A stretch of DNA of 64,000 nucleotides from Tolypocladium sp. Sup5 PDA-1 (lineage: Eukaryota > Ascomycota > Sordariomycetes > Hypocreales > Ophiocordycipitaceae): NCBI GenBank assembly GCA_000750105.3, contig JPHH03000007.1:868001-932000 (forward strand), written 5' to 3'. The translations under genes and the position numbers were made by a program. Position 1 is the first letter of the stretch; each line of letters opens with the position of its first letter. Positions 44,543 to 56,183 of this stretch are shown one piece after another. The notes beneath the pieces were generated by a model. That model saw only the letters and a list, made by a program, of their open reading frames with translations. It ran no database searches and was not told where the DNA came from.

Positions 44543-46842
44543 GTTGGAGGACAGCAGTCCGTATGTGTGTTGAGCGTGGAGAGGAGGAGGAGTCGTGGGA
44601 GATATGGTTGCGGCGACCGAGACACCGTGTATGACGGGACTGAGACACCGTTGGGATCCGTTCTCGCGGGGGGGGGGGGATCCAACCCGCCGATTCTGCT
44701 CAGACAAAGACAGCGAACAAGCAACAAGCAACAATTAGGCAGAACACAAAATTCGGCCAGAGTTCGAGACAAAAGAGGTTGAAGATGTCAGATTTCAACA
44801 TGGCAAACCGATCGCGGGCGGCGACGTCCTCATAAGACCCGGCACGCCGGCACCACGACTCCACAGGGCCAGTCTCCGCCCGTTCCAAATATCCCTTCCT
44901 GCGATGCGTCCATTCACCATGGCCGAGTGTATAAAATCGACGAATCGAGTCACGGGGCCAGGCGGAGATGCCTTTTCGCAACGGAGGGCGAAACCGTTTT
45001 CTGCGCCGGAGGCGGATGCAACGTTGTCGTAGGCTCGTAGGGCTGGGTCCGGACAAATTTAGGGCCGGGGGTGACGGGAATGCCAAGTTTAGCGGTCTCG
45101 GCGGCCGAGGCCGGAGGGCAGCTTTGGAGCCAAGTTGCGGCAAGGTATTTATAGCAAAGTAAATTTCAACAGCAATGTACCAAGAGAATGAAATTGTCCT
45201 GAGATTGTGTTTCCCAGAGTTTATTCAGGGGGCGCCGTTCGCGAGATTTGAAGTCTACCTTGATGGGACCCCACTGTAGGTGTCGCTGGTAACGGGGGAG
45301 ACGCGCCCCGGGGGTGCTCCGTGCTCCCGCAACCGTCGTCCCAAGTCCCAACCGGGGAGTTCCGGTGGTCTAGGAACAGCCAATGCCGCCCCCACGTGTC
45401 GTCGGGAGCTTCTTTCAGAACCCAATGCATCGTCAACTGGGTTGTGAGTTTCGGTGGACGGCATTGCAGGTGGCTTCGACTTCGTGCTTGGTACGAAGTA
45501 TTGGTAGCCTTTGAGTGCCTGGGTTGCTGAGTTGCTTGGCATCCAGTGATAAGGCATGCAAGCCCTCAGAGGCAGTCTGCAACAATGCCGCTTGCACAGC
45601 CCTGAATACGCACGATGATCGATACATCGAATTGTCGAAAAGTACAAATATCCATCATCCATCATCGATGAGGCTGAATCGGCCGGCAGCCGTCCAATAC
45701 TGAGGCAGGGCCCTGTCCTGTTTGTTGCCGCCGGCCGTCCAACCACTGTGGACCTTGATGAGAGCTCCCTCCCCAGCTGGGCCGCAAGATTGACCTCATG
45801 AGCCCGGTGATTGCTCTACTGGAACAGGTGGTGGTAACAGGTAATAGGGGGGCTATCTTAGCCAGGTCGAATGAAACCGTTGCATTAAAACCGCAACCGA
45901 GAAGGAAACAGCCGCCGCAGGTGATGCGTTCTTTTCGATATCAAGAGCGCATCGCTGTCGCCGGCACCCGGGGCGACAAGTTCCTTGGTCAGGCCCTGCC
46001 CGTCCCGCCAGATCGGCCAGACTGTTGCACACTAACCCTCAGCGATCATCGCTGTTGATAACGCTGGCGCCGTCGATGGGGGCAGGAAGGATTTTCCTCG
46101 TCGCAGCGGCGAGTCCGTGATGCAGCCACACTTTTCCTCGCCTTGCGTGCCTTGGTGCCGTCATGGCACCGCAAACTGGTGTCTGGTGTCGAGAGGAGGC
46201 GCAATTATTGGACGGCCCAGGGGGGGGGGGAAGCCTGGAAACCTGTCTCCAGAGGCCACTAGGTACCTACGCCACGCCACCAACACCCACCGCTGGCTCG
46301 TGCAGGTGGGGGAGGCGAAATGGCGATTTTGATGAGGAGCTCACCAGAAATTACATACGATGCTGGGCCGCCGTGATAAAAATAAACCAGGTACTCCGTA
46401 GAGTACGAGTAGTCCGTAGTCCGTACCTGCTACATATTTGCAGCTTGCCCTCGCCCCGTCTCTTGTAAACCGAGCTGTCCCAACACTGCCTCCCATCCTC
46501 GTCTCGAACCCTCCAGGACGTTGTCGCGATCCGCCAGCCCTGACGTCAAGCACCTGCATGCTTGGGTGATACCGCCAGCGGCAGCTCCAACCGCCAGCAC
46601 CAACTTACCTTACAGGGGGCAGAAGCTCACCCCCTCCCCACTGCGACCTCGTTGCCCCGCCTTTGCTCTCCATTGCTCCCATCTCATTCCGTCCTCAATC
46701 TCGACAGCCTTCCTTGCTCCTCCTCCCTTTCCCTCCCTCCTCTGCCATCGACTCGCCGCGACAGCTTCGAATCGACCGACGACGACGCTCGAGTCCTCTA
46801 CATCCTCCTCTACACCCCCGACGCCCGCGACATTTATACACA
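44543..46842. other. intergenic region upstream of two divergent genes
   Basis: This region carries the promoters of the DUF3605 gene (left) and UGP1 (right). It contains a 12-base G run at 44668-44679, an 11-base G run near 46220-46230, a cluster of GTAC-type repeats at 46391-46426 and a CT-rich stretch at about 46680-46842 typical of strongly expressed fungal genes. No further gene is supported. Confidence 0.5.
46391..46426. repeat. GTAC-type repeat cluster upstream of UGP1
   Basis: GTACTCCGTAGAGTACGAG followed by TAGTCCGTAGTCCGTAC, joining the TCC form and the GTAGTCC variant about 420 bases before the UGP1 start codon. Confidence 0.75.
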
Positions 46843-49227
46843 ATGGCCGGCGTCAAGAGCGCGCTGCCCTCGCACCTCAAGCCTGCTGCCCAGGAGGGCG
46901 GCGAGGACAATGGTTTCGAGAAACGCCATCATGGCAAGACTCGCAGCCACATGGCAAGTCTACCCCGTTGCTCTTGCTCTCTCCTCTCCTCTCCTCTCCT
47001 CTCCTTCATCTTCCCATCCGTCTATCCTTGGCCCTCTCCCTGGCACACGGCATGGCAATTCACTCTCGCCGCACCGCCTTGCTGCTTGGCCGTTTGCCGG
47101 CCCTGCGCCGGCCCTGCGCAACCCGCAAATCACCTCGCGGCAACGGAGTGACACCTATTCACTCACGAGGAAGCTGCTCCCGCTGCTCTGTTTCCTGGGC
47201 CGGAACCCGTGATCCACGCCAGGTCGCCCGACCCCTGTGGCTGTGCCGTAATTGCGCCTGTCCCTGCAGGGGGTCGTTCGCTCTTCCGGGAGCGAGCGGC
47301 CTGGCAGGAACGCATTCGATGCTGTTCACGACATCGTGGAAGGCAATTCACTGCCGTTTGTTTGCTGGCCGCAGCCCTGGATGACGTGCGGGCCCTGAGT
47401 GACGCACAATCGACCCAGAGCAGAGCTCCAGAGCAGTCTTCCTCGTCTCGAGCGCTACCGCCATTTTGAACCCGATTTCCTCCTTCATCCACCTTTCTTT
47501 GACCTGAACCTCCCTCCCGCAACCGCGTCTCTTCCCTCTCTGCCAGCTGCCAGCGCACTCCGCCTTCGCGCCCTCCCGCGATGCCTCACTTGACCATGGA
47601 CCACCGGCGAGAGCTAACCGAGTGCACGCAGGCGTTTGAGAACACGTCGACGAACGTGGCCGCTGCTCAGATGCGCAATGCCCTGACCAACCTCGCCGAG
47701 ACTGTCGAGGACCCTCAGCAGAAGAAGGTACGTGCCATTCCATCTGTCGCCCGCCGTGCGTGCGGCATTGTGCAGCCGCTGACGAATCTGCCGCAAAGCT
47801 GTTCGAGACCGAGATGGACAACTTCTTCGCCCTCTTCCGTCGCTACCTCAACGACAAGGCCAAGGGAAACGCTGTGTAAGTTTGCTCCTGGCTGGCAAGA
47901 CGAGATGCCAGAACATATACTTATGCTCCCGCCCAGCGACTGGGAGCGCATTGCCCCGCCCGCCCAGGGCCAGGTCGTCGACTACGAGGACCTCGCCAAC
48001 TCCGAATCCGTCAACTTCCTCAGCAAGCTTGCTGTTCTGAAGCTCAACGGCGGTCTGGGAACCTCCATGGGCTGCGTCGGCCCCAAGTCCGTCATCGAAG
48101 TCCGTGATGGCATGTCCTTCCTCGACTTGTCGGTGCGACAGATCGAGTTCCTCAACCGCACGTACGACGTCAACGTCCCCTTCCTGCTCATGAACTCCTT
48201 CAACACCAACGACGACACCGCCGCCATCATCAAGAAGTACGAGGGCCACAACGTCGACATCCTCACCTTCAACCAGTCCCGATACCCCCGAATCTACAAG
48301 GACTCGCTGCTGCCCGTCCCCAAGGACTTTGAGTCGTCGATTAGCGAGTGGTACCCTCCTGGCCACGGCGACGTCTTCGAGTCCCTCTACAACTCTGGCA
48401 TCCTCGACAAGCTGCTGGAGCGCGGCATCGAGATCATCTTCCTGTCCAACGTGGACAACCTGGGTGGCGTCGTCGACCTGCGCATCCTGCAGCACATGGT
48501 CGAGACCAAGGCCGAGTACATCATGGAACTTACAAATAAGACCAAGGCCGACGTCAAGGGCGGTACCATTATCGACTACGAGGGCTCCGTCCGCCTGCTC
48601 GAGATTGCCCAGGTGCCCAAGGAGCACGTCAACGAGTTCAAGTCGATCAAGAAGTTCAAGTACTTCAACACCAACAACATCTGGCTCAACCTCAAGGCCA
48701 TCAAGCGCGTGGTCGAGAACGACGAGCTCGAGATGGAGATTATCCCCAACGGCAAGACCATCCCCGGCGACAAGAAGGGCGAGTCCGACATCTCCATCAT
48801 CCAGCTGGAGACGGCCGTCGGCGCCGCCATCCGCCACTTCAAGAACGCGCACGGCGTTAACGTGCCCCGCCGACGCTTCTTGCCCGTCAAGACCTGCTCC
48901 GACCTGATGTTGGTCAAGTCGGACCTGTACACCCTGAAGCACGGTCAGCTCCAGATGAGCGCGGCCCGCTTCGGCGATGCCCCCCTCATCAAGCTGGGTG
49001 GCGACTTCAAGAAGGTCTCCGACTTCCAGAAGCGCATTCCTTCGATCCCCAAGGTGCTCGAGCTGGACCACCTGACCATCACTGGCGCCGTCAACCTGGG
49101 CCGTGGAGTCACGCTTAAGGGCACTGTCATCATCGTGGCGACGGAAGGAAGCACCATTGACATCCCCCCGGGCTCCATCCTGGAGAACGTGGTCGTGCAG
49201 GGTAGCTTGCGCCTGCTGGAGCACTAA
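46843..49227 (+). CDS. UGP1: UTP-glucose-1-phosphate uridylyltransferase (UDP-glucose pyrophosphorylase)
   Basis: Four exons (46843-46953, 47632-47727, 47799-47875, 47937-49227) encode 524 residues, the usual fungal length. The enzyme makes UDP-glucose from UTP and glucose-1-phosphate for glucan, glycogen and trehalose synthesis in the cytosol. Clear family blocks are KLNGGLGTSMGCVGPKS (about 130-146, nucleotide site), FLLMNSFNTNDDT, IIFLSNVDNLGGVVD, NTNNIWLNL, KTCSDLMLVKSDLY and the C-terminal beta-helix segment ending SILENVVVQGSLRLLEH. Intron 1 begins with GCAAGT, a GC-AG intron 678 bases long; the only in-frame join is HM to AFENTS. An alternative ATG at 47581, inside this intron and behind its own CT-rich leader, reads directly into exon 2 and would give a shorter form with a different N-terminus. 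Confidence 0.96.
46975..47006. repeat. CT-rich pentanucleotide microsatellite in UGP1 intron 1
   Basis: CTCTC/CTCCT pentanucleotides repeat about five times just after the non-canonical donor, inside the first intron. Confidence 0.6.
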
Positions 49228-52200
49228 GCGGGTGTAGTCGGTGGTGGCGACGACGTCGGGGGAGAACAAAATCGGAATCGGCATCTGTGTCCGCCAAGGG
49301 AAACGGCAGACGGAACAGTATACATCATAGATGATTGGAAGCACACAATGGACGCATGGTGGATTATTTTCGTTGGATGGGCGACGGATGACGGGTACTA
49401 TTTGGCCGCACAGCGCGCTTAACAGGTAGTAGTGTAATTCAAGGTTAAAATGCTAATGGATGTCTTTTGACAGATGCACCGGCTTGGTGATGGCGCAAGT
49501 GTTTTATATTTGAAGGCCAGGAATGGGTATGCCCCCCTAGCATGGAGCTTGGCAATACAGGGCCTGATCGGTCCATGCTCTTCGATTGACTGCATAGCTG
49601 TTTCTTGAACGTCTGGACTATCAAGCCCTGCCATGCTTTTCAAGCACGGCTCCGTTGCTCTGCAGGCCTCCCCGAGACTGTTTCATTCCACAACGTACCC
49701 AGAGTCTTGGGAATATGCTCACTGGGCGGCCAGCGGCTCACTATACGTGCAGTGGTCCTGATAGCATCTCACCGTCTGTATTCCGCACGATCAACTCTCC
49801 CACTCTCCAGTTCCCCTGACACGCCGAAGCCCCGTCTCTCCCTGAAGAAGACACCGCTCCGGGCAGGTCGAGGGGCCTGATGCCGTGCTACCTGGGACGA
49901 CAGGCTACCCCCGAGGGACAGTGAAGAATCAGTGAAGGCGGTTTCCGATGGAACCGGGAGCACACGTCATATCGCGCCACCATACAAGTCAAACAGGCAT
50001 CGTGTCTGAGCTTGACGTAGGGCGCATGGCCTGAGTGTCTCGGAGTCAAAGGGGGCGCTTGACTGATGCGTCTACTGCTATATTTACACGAACCAGAGGA
50101 ATGCTGTTTCGACGGGCAGGTCAAAAGAAAACCCGGAGAGGGAGACAGATGTGCGAACCCGTTGAGGATGGGCTACTTCACAGGTAGCAACAGAAGTCGT
50201 TTGGACTTTACCAGAGAATATAGTGAGAAAGTCGCGATAGCTCTAACACGCCGCAGCGCGTTGACAAGGAATGGTTGCTTTCTGCAGGACGAGAGCCGCC
50301 GGCTATCCGAGTCGAGGAATCCTGAAGCATTCCTCACGGCGCTGGGCCATCGCGAACGAGGCATCGCGGACTAGGTCGACCTGCCCTCATATCCAGATGT
50401 ACGTTGTAGACTCTGCGGAAGCAGAATGTTGACCGAGGAGATTCCTGCGGTTGTTTATATCATTGCAAAAGGGGAAACGCATCGAACCTTGCGTGGACTA
50501 GGGAGCAACCGCGCGGACCCGGGCTAGCCATCGCCACCAAACCTTGGTCCCGTGCGTCAGAGACTTTGCAAAACAAATTCATAGCTTCAAGTAAGGGGTA
50601 AAGTGGCTTTCTGACGACATCGCAAACGAACGGCAGCAGCCATGGTTGCAAGTCTGGGTGGAGAAGAGCCGACCTGGGGGACCAACGTCAGATGCGTGGC
50701 GCAGCAATACCTAGGTACCGAGGGGAGACGGACAGCAGACGCCTCGCTTCTTCAGCACTTCCCCCAGAGCAGGGCCTCGTCGCCTGGGTGCGAGCGTGTC
50801 TCTGGCGAGGCATGATTTGACCTGTGCTGAAGATGTTGTCCAGCAAATCTCGTCGTCCTAGCCTTGCCGTAGCGAGCAAACAATGGACACCAGGATGGAT
50901 CATTGTCTGGGATGGTGGATGACGCGGGCGGTTAGCGTGCCACAGCCTCCACAGCTGGACCTGGAAGCTTTCCTAGTGGCGTCTTATCGAGCGGCCGTGC
51001 AGCATGAAGAAGATGGAGATTGCCCGTTACGGCATGGGCCGGCCAGTCGACGCGGCCAATCGTGGCGCCGTCCAGGACGGGGGAGGCCACCAGCGACAGC
51101 CGCTTCAGGGCGCTGTGCAGCCCGTTGCCCTGTTCCTGTTCCATTGGGTCCTCTGCCCACTTGGCAATGGGCACTTGGCCGCGCCACGGGCCGTAGGTAG
51201 TCGTAGCGATTTGTCGAGGCCCGAAAGAGAGTTGGCCTGGCCTCGCGACGGACAGTGTCGACTGCCAACAAGTAAGATTGAGGATCAATTTGGTCTTGCC
51301 CTGAGCTCAGGCGAACAGGGCCAGCATGACTGGGGACGGTCCAGGCAGCGGCTCGAGGCAGGGGGAGGGGACCAACGCTCAGCACAGATCATCAGCTCAC
51401 GGGGTCAGATAGAGCCCGCAGGGCCCAATGAGCTCGGCAGCACCCACAGGCTCCATCCTCCGCTGTAGGCGCCCCATCATTCGCAGGTGAGGACGGAGAT
51501 GAGGGCATGGCCTCGCGGCTTGGCTGGGCTGGCCAGGAAAAGGCCCGTCCTTGCCGTGGCAAGCGGCTCTGGGGCTCTACCACTCTGGGGCTCTGGCGCC
51601 TGTTGCGTCGAATGTACTCAGTACTCGTACTCGTAGGTTGGTTAGACTGCAATTAGCAGATTAGCACTGCGCGGCCTGGCCTCCCAGGCGTGGAATGTTG
51701 TCAAAACGGGGCCACGACGGCCAAGCCGGCGCGCCGCGGTGCAGATAATTTGCCGCCTCATCCCACCCACCACCCCAAGGCCACGGGCATATTTCAGCTC
51801 TGGGGTCGCGCCTCTGCTCATTTCCCTCCTTTCCCTCTCTTCTCTCCTCTCCTGCCCTCTCGCAAACCTCCATTCGATCGCTTTTTCCTGCTCTGCGCCG
51901 CCGCAACCTGTTGCATCGTGTAAGTCCCCCTTGAAACCCCCCGGTCTGGTGTTTTCGGGACATGGAGTACCACCCCCTGCCTGGTTCCCGTTGTTGTCGA
52001 TGTGGTGGGCTCCGTCTGCCTTGCGGCGCTGCGGTGGGAAGCGAGACGAACCTGGGTCGCTGGGATTGCGTTGCTCGCAGAGAGGAAGAGAGGGGAAACC
52101 GACGACGACTCCAGATCGACGACGAGTCACGAGATCTAGAGGCCCTGTCGCGAGCACCTTCCCAGGTCCATGGGCGCGGCTGCCTGCCTATCTGATCACC

Positions 52201-52387
52201 GGTTCCCTTCTCTCCCCCCTCCGACTCGCTGCACCGAGTCGCACGCTCTGCCACTGCCAGATACCACACAGACCGGCACACGCGAGAGCAAACACATACA
52301 ACCTCAACCCACTGACGCGACCCTCATCTGCAGTTAACCCTTCTCGACACTCGTTCATCGATTTACCATTCCTGCCAAACCGCCAAC
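49228..52387. other. intergenic region between UGP1 and the wall-protein gene
   Basis: The first few hundred bases should be the UGP1 3' untranslated region. An ATG-started frame at 50066-50374 (102 residues) has no recognisable family and is not claimed. A GTAC-like series TACTCAGTACTCGTACTCG lies near 51615-51633. From about 51.8 kb to 52.38 kb the plus strand is CT-rich and is probably the long leader of the wall-protein gene, possibly with a leader intron near 51921. Confidence 0.45.
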
Positions 52388-53196
52388 ATGAAGTACGCCT
52401 TTGCCGCTCTCTCCGCCCTTGTGGCCCTCGCCTCGGCCCAGCAGCCGAAGCTCCTCAACAGCAAGTTCGACGTCACCGAGGGCGAGCCCTTCACCCTCAA
52501 GTACAGTGGCTGCGAGTCTGGCTGCACCATTGTCATCCAGAAGGGCATCAGCACCAACCTTAAGGCTGTCGAGACCCTGACCAGTAAGTCCCATCCCCCT
52601 CCTCGCCTCGGCGCACCCCATCCGGGACGAGGGACGAGTTGGAGCTGATGCGATGCGCTTCACAGCCTTTACCTCTGGCGGCTCCTTCACCTTCACGCCC
52701 CAGGGTCTTCCCTCCGACACCTACAACTTCAGGATCACGGACAATGCCTCAAACGAGAGCAACTACAGCATTCAGTTCAGCTACCAGGGCACCGGCTCCA
52801 CCTCTGCCTCCAGCGCGCCCGCGTCTACCACCGCCTCGGCCACCACCTCTGTTGCCTCTACCAACACTGCGTCTTCCACCGCGGCCACCACTACCTCTGC
52901 CAAGTCCTCCATGACCACGGTCACGTCCACTGGCACGTCCACTGGCATGTCGAGCTCCTCGGGCTCGTCCACCACGGGCTCCGCCACCACGACCACCAAC
53001 CCCCGTAAGACCACAAGCTTCACGACTCTTCGGCCTGGTCGCGATTTGCTAACTTGATGCTCCAGAGTCCTCCCCCACCTCGACCCAGGCCCCGACGACG
53101 GCCACCACCAAGGTCCCCGGCAGCGGTGCCGGCCGTCTGTCATCCCCCATGGCTCTCGTCGCTGGTGCCGTCGCCGCCATGGCCTACCTCAGCTAA
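52388..53196 (+). CDS. GPI-anchored Ser/Thr-rich cell-wall protein with Kre9/Knh1-type N-terminal domain
   Basis: Three exons (52388-52583, 52666-53004, 53066-53196) encode 221 residues. A signal peptide (MKYAFAALSALVALASA) is followed by a short beta-sandwich domain (KFDVTEGEPFTLKYSGC, CTIVIQKG, SGGSFTFTPQGLPSDTYNFRITD, SNYSIQFSY) typical of the yeast cell-wall synthesis Kre9/Knh1 N-terminal family. After it comes about 90 residues rich in Ser, Thr and Ala, likely O-glycosylated, and a C-terminal hydrophobic tail (MALVAGAVAAMAYLS) preceded by small residues (GSGAG), a good GPI attachment signal. The protein should reach the plasma membrane or be cross-linked to wall glucan. The two introns are in phase, and a long CT-rich leader precedes the start. 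Confidence 0.88.
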
Positions 53197-54209
53197 GCGC
53201 GCAAATGGAGTGATCCGGGGGATGATGTAGTTTCTATGGGCGTTTGAGTACAACCTTGCCTAATTTCCGACAAGGGCAGCGGTCCAGAGAGGAGACTATC
53301 CGGCGGTGCTTTTCAACCACGATTGCCATGCAGGCCTCTGTCGCTTTTTCTCTGGTGTACGATGGCAGTGTGTCTTTAGCTCTACTCTTAGAAGACGTAT
53401 TGGAACAAATCGCACGCTCGCAGAGCACACCACCAAATGCGACCAGGACACTCCTCTTGCCAAGCTTCTTGATGTTGAAACAATCGCACGTGGCCCTGCA
53501 GACGACCGGCGCGACCACGACGACTTTGTTTTTGCTTTTGGGTCTCGTTAGCAGCGGCCGGCTCTGCAGGGATGCATGGAGCGACACCGACAGACGGGTT
53601 CGTGTAGATCGATCTCTCGGGTTGTGGAGCGCAGATCGCCAAAACCTGGGGGAAACGGGCCTCCTCGTATTCAATCGCGGTTGTCCCAGGCGTTCACTGC
53701 ACGGCCCTCCGCATTTTGACAGCTGGTGTTGTGCGATACGAACGGACCGTTGAGTGGCTGTCGCTGCATCGCCCGTTTGTGTCTGTCGGGTCACGTCCAA
53801 TCGTTTGCGTGGTGAGGCGATGTGGAGAAGGGGGGGGGGAGGGGGTACTCCGTATCCCTGTGGCAGGTGTCAAACATGCATTTCGTCACACATCATGCAA
53901 CGAAACGGATTGATTGCACCACTCTTGTGTGTTTGGTTGATAATTTGCAATAGGCAAAGAAGACGACGGAGAGGAGAGCTCTATCAAAGCAACGAATTCA
54001 ATGGCTGGGCTATGGTACAAAAACAAGGCCGTAAGTCATCCCCTCAGACTCCTTCCAAGGCAACAATCCATTCCCTCTCTGCGCCAGACTCTGTCCCTGT
54101 AGTTTGCACGGCGAACTTCTAAGTTAGGTATGGATGGTTGTAAAGCAGACAGTACAGACGGCAAGAAATTGCAAAGGAAATCGGTCTCGGTCGTTGTCGT
54201 CCCCCTGTC
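53197..54209. other. intergenic region, convergent side of the wall-protein gene
   Basis: No supported gene. A partial GTAC-type repeat (GTACTCCGTAT, 53845-53855) follows a nine-base G run. The frames at 53.2-53.8 kb on both strands shadow each other and have no recognisable domains. Confidence 0.45.
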
Positions 54210-54794
54210 TTAAAAGTCCCAAGTAAGCCCAGTGTACGCATCGCCCGTTGCGGAAGTTGCCCAATCTCCAATGCAACGGACGTCGCTTTCGTACGAGCCC
54301 GCGTTCATAGGAGCCCACGGGCCGAGATGATGCTCGCCGCTACCAATCGAGCAGCGTCTCGCAGGAGGCATGTGCTTCTCCGCGACGTCGTCATGGCACT
54401 CGGGGCAGCGGCGGTAGCAGAGACGACGGTCCCCAGAGGAGCAAGTGCTGATCTTGTGCAGCTCGTCGTGGAGTTGAATGTTGGTCGCAGTCAGTTCAGG
54501 ACCGACACCCTTGATGGATGTAGTGTCGCTGGAGGTTGGGACGCTAGAGCTCGGGACGTCGTGGCGCTGGACGAAGATCCAGTCGTTGACATCGCCGTTG
54601 GTCGTCGAAAGCCAGGTTCGCTGCGCTCTAGCACGCCTCTCGATACCCCCGCGGCTGTCGATTTGCTGTTCTATGGTATCTTTCTCCATCGTTTCGAGGT
54701 AGACCTGTGCTCGCCCAGGCTTTGGCAGCGGTCGGAGCGGGAGGGTGGCCTTCTGCGACGACTGGATGTTCATGCTGGTATAACCAAGCTGCAT
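54210..54794 (-). CDS. small hypothetical protein with a Cys-rich C-terminal patch
   Basis: An ATG at 54794 opens 194 residues to a stop at 54210. The frame stays open for about 180 bases further up, but without an ATG, so the first ATG was chosen. A TATA-like CTATAAATA lies 270 bases upstream (55060-55068). The N-terminal part is basic and Pro-rich (PLRPLPKPGRAQVYLE), the middle has WLSTTNGDVNDWIFVQRHDVPSS, and the end has CSSGDRRLCYRRCPECHD, a Cys/His-rich patch that might bind zinc. No family is recognised. Codon bias is moderate. A spliced upstream exon cannot be excluded, as the open upstream stretch looks protein-like (including LWCPWCPRHIIDLGKK). Confidence 0.45.
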   Translation of the reverse strand: MQLGYTSMNIQSSQKATLPLRPLPKPGRAQVYLETMEKDTIEQQIDSRGGIERRARAQRTWLSTTNGDVNDWIFVQRHDVPSSSVPTSSDTTSIKGVGPELTATNIQLHDELHKISTCSSGDRRLCYRRCPECHDDVAEKHMPPARRCSIGSGEHHLGPWAPMNAGSYESDVRCIGDWATSATGDAYTGLTWDF

Positions 54795-55059
54795 GGACGG
54801 GTGTCTTGGGGATTGTTTCGTGACGAGAGGCACCTTCTTGCCAAGGTCGATTATGTGTCGTGGGCACCAGGGACACCAAAGGGTGTCCAGCGGCAGCGGC
54901 GTGTCAGGAAGGAGTATTGTGCCTGACGGCCAGCCTGCAACGATGACAGCGGAGCTGCAACCGTAGGCTCAAGTCTCTTGATAGCAAGGCGATGAGTGCG
55001 TCGTTCGAGAGTGGATGAGTGATAACAAATCAGACGAGGGAGGTGGGCGGTGCTGTCCG

Positions 55060-55068
55060 TATTTATAG
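55060..55068 (-). promoter_or_regulatory. TATA-like box upstream of the small hypothetical gene
   Basis: On the minus strand the sequence reads CTATAAATA, about 270 bases before the ATG at 54794. No ATG occurs between the two, so the leader would be free of upstream starts. Confidence 0.35.
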
Positions 55069-56130
55069 ACGCAAGGTAGGATGCCGTGCATCGGAACCCA
55101 ACATGCACACGCAGCTGGGCAGCAGGAGGAAGAACAGGCTAGCCATGTTGCGAGATACTGCGGCTATCGGACGGCGCCGCCTCGGTGCTCAATGGAGCAA
55201 AACGCACTTCTTGTCACGAGGGAGCTGTCTGCCAGGCCAGTGGCCAACCAGATGCTGCATAGGTGTGGCGGTCCGGTGTCTATACAGCCTCACTTTGCCA
55301 AACAGCCGCGGGTCTTTGGCCCCGGTGCCGCTGCCGACGAGACATCTTGGTCTTGCAGGGGTCAGAATGGTTTGAATCTGGCTGTTTGCAGTTGGCTATC
55401 GACTGACGTGGTGCACTGGGGGGCATCGATACCCACGGACGGGATGACGACGTCGTCCATGTTTTCACGAGGCGCATGGGCTCAGAGCGGTGGTTGCGAG
55501 ACGAGAGCTGCCATGGTGGATGGCGCGTCGCAGGACACTCTACTCGGCGAAGCTCTGCAACCATCGTGGTGACGTACGTACCAGTACGAAACAATGAGGA
55601 CTTGGATACCTCACCTAAGCCAGCAGGCGGGCGGGCGACTGGGGTTTCGGGTCTCGCTGGAGTGCTGGGATGCCATCCCTGTTACCGTTGCAGCCACGCC
55701 CACGTCCTCAACGGAGGCTGCTGCACCAGTAGCGCGGTTGTGACGAAGGGTCGAATGGAATCAAACTGAACAGGCGCCACAGCTGCTGGGCCTCCGTACA
55801 GCCGATTGCCATGTTCCCTCAACGTTTTGTTTAGCGAATTCATGAGGAATCGTGCAAGCTGCTGTCCTCGTGGCGAAGAGGGATTGGGCGAGCCAAGGGG
55901 AGTTTGGATAAAGCGAACCTGGAAGCCTCAGCTGGACATTAGTGAGAACGTTGGCCCAGACTAAACCAGGCACTTGCCTCAGGAGTCAGGTACAGATTAT
56001 GACACCGTCTTGTCACCACGCCAGGAACTTGCATTGCATATTCGCCCAGCTCTTTCCAAGTCTTGCTCGCGCAACCCTAGATCCGGCTTGCCCATCGTGC
56101 CTGCCGCCCCGTGGCACGGCTGCTACGTAT

Positions 56131-56183
56131 CTTACGGTACAAGTAGTCCGTAGGTACGTACGAAGTACTGTACGGACTACTCC
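56131..56183. repeat. longest GTAC-type repeat cluster
   Basis: The run contains TAGTCCGTAGGTACGTACG, then GAAGTACTGTACGGACTAC. At least four units of the GAA, TCC and GGAC forms overlap in about 50 bases. Confidence 0.8.

Noticed and set aside
47848..49344. A 498-residue minus-strand frame opposite UGP1
   Set aside because: It is a shadow of the strongly GC3-biased UGP1 exon; its composition (Val/Asp/Leu-rich) is typical of antisense readings.
51739..52563. Long plus-strand frame overlapping the wall-protein start
   Set aside because: It reads the CT-rich leader as Ser/Pro/Leu and runs out of frame through the real signal peptide.
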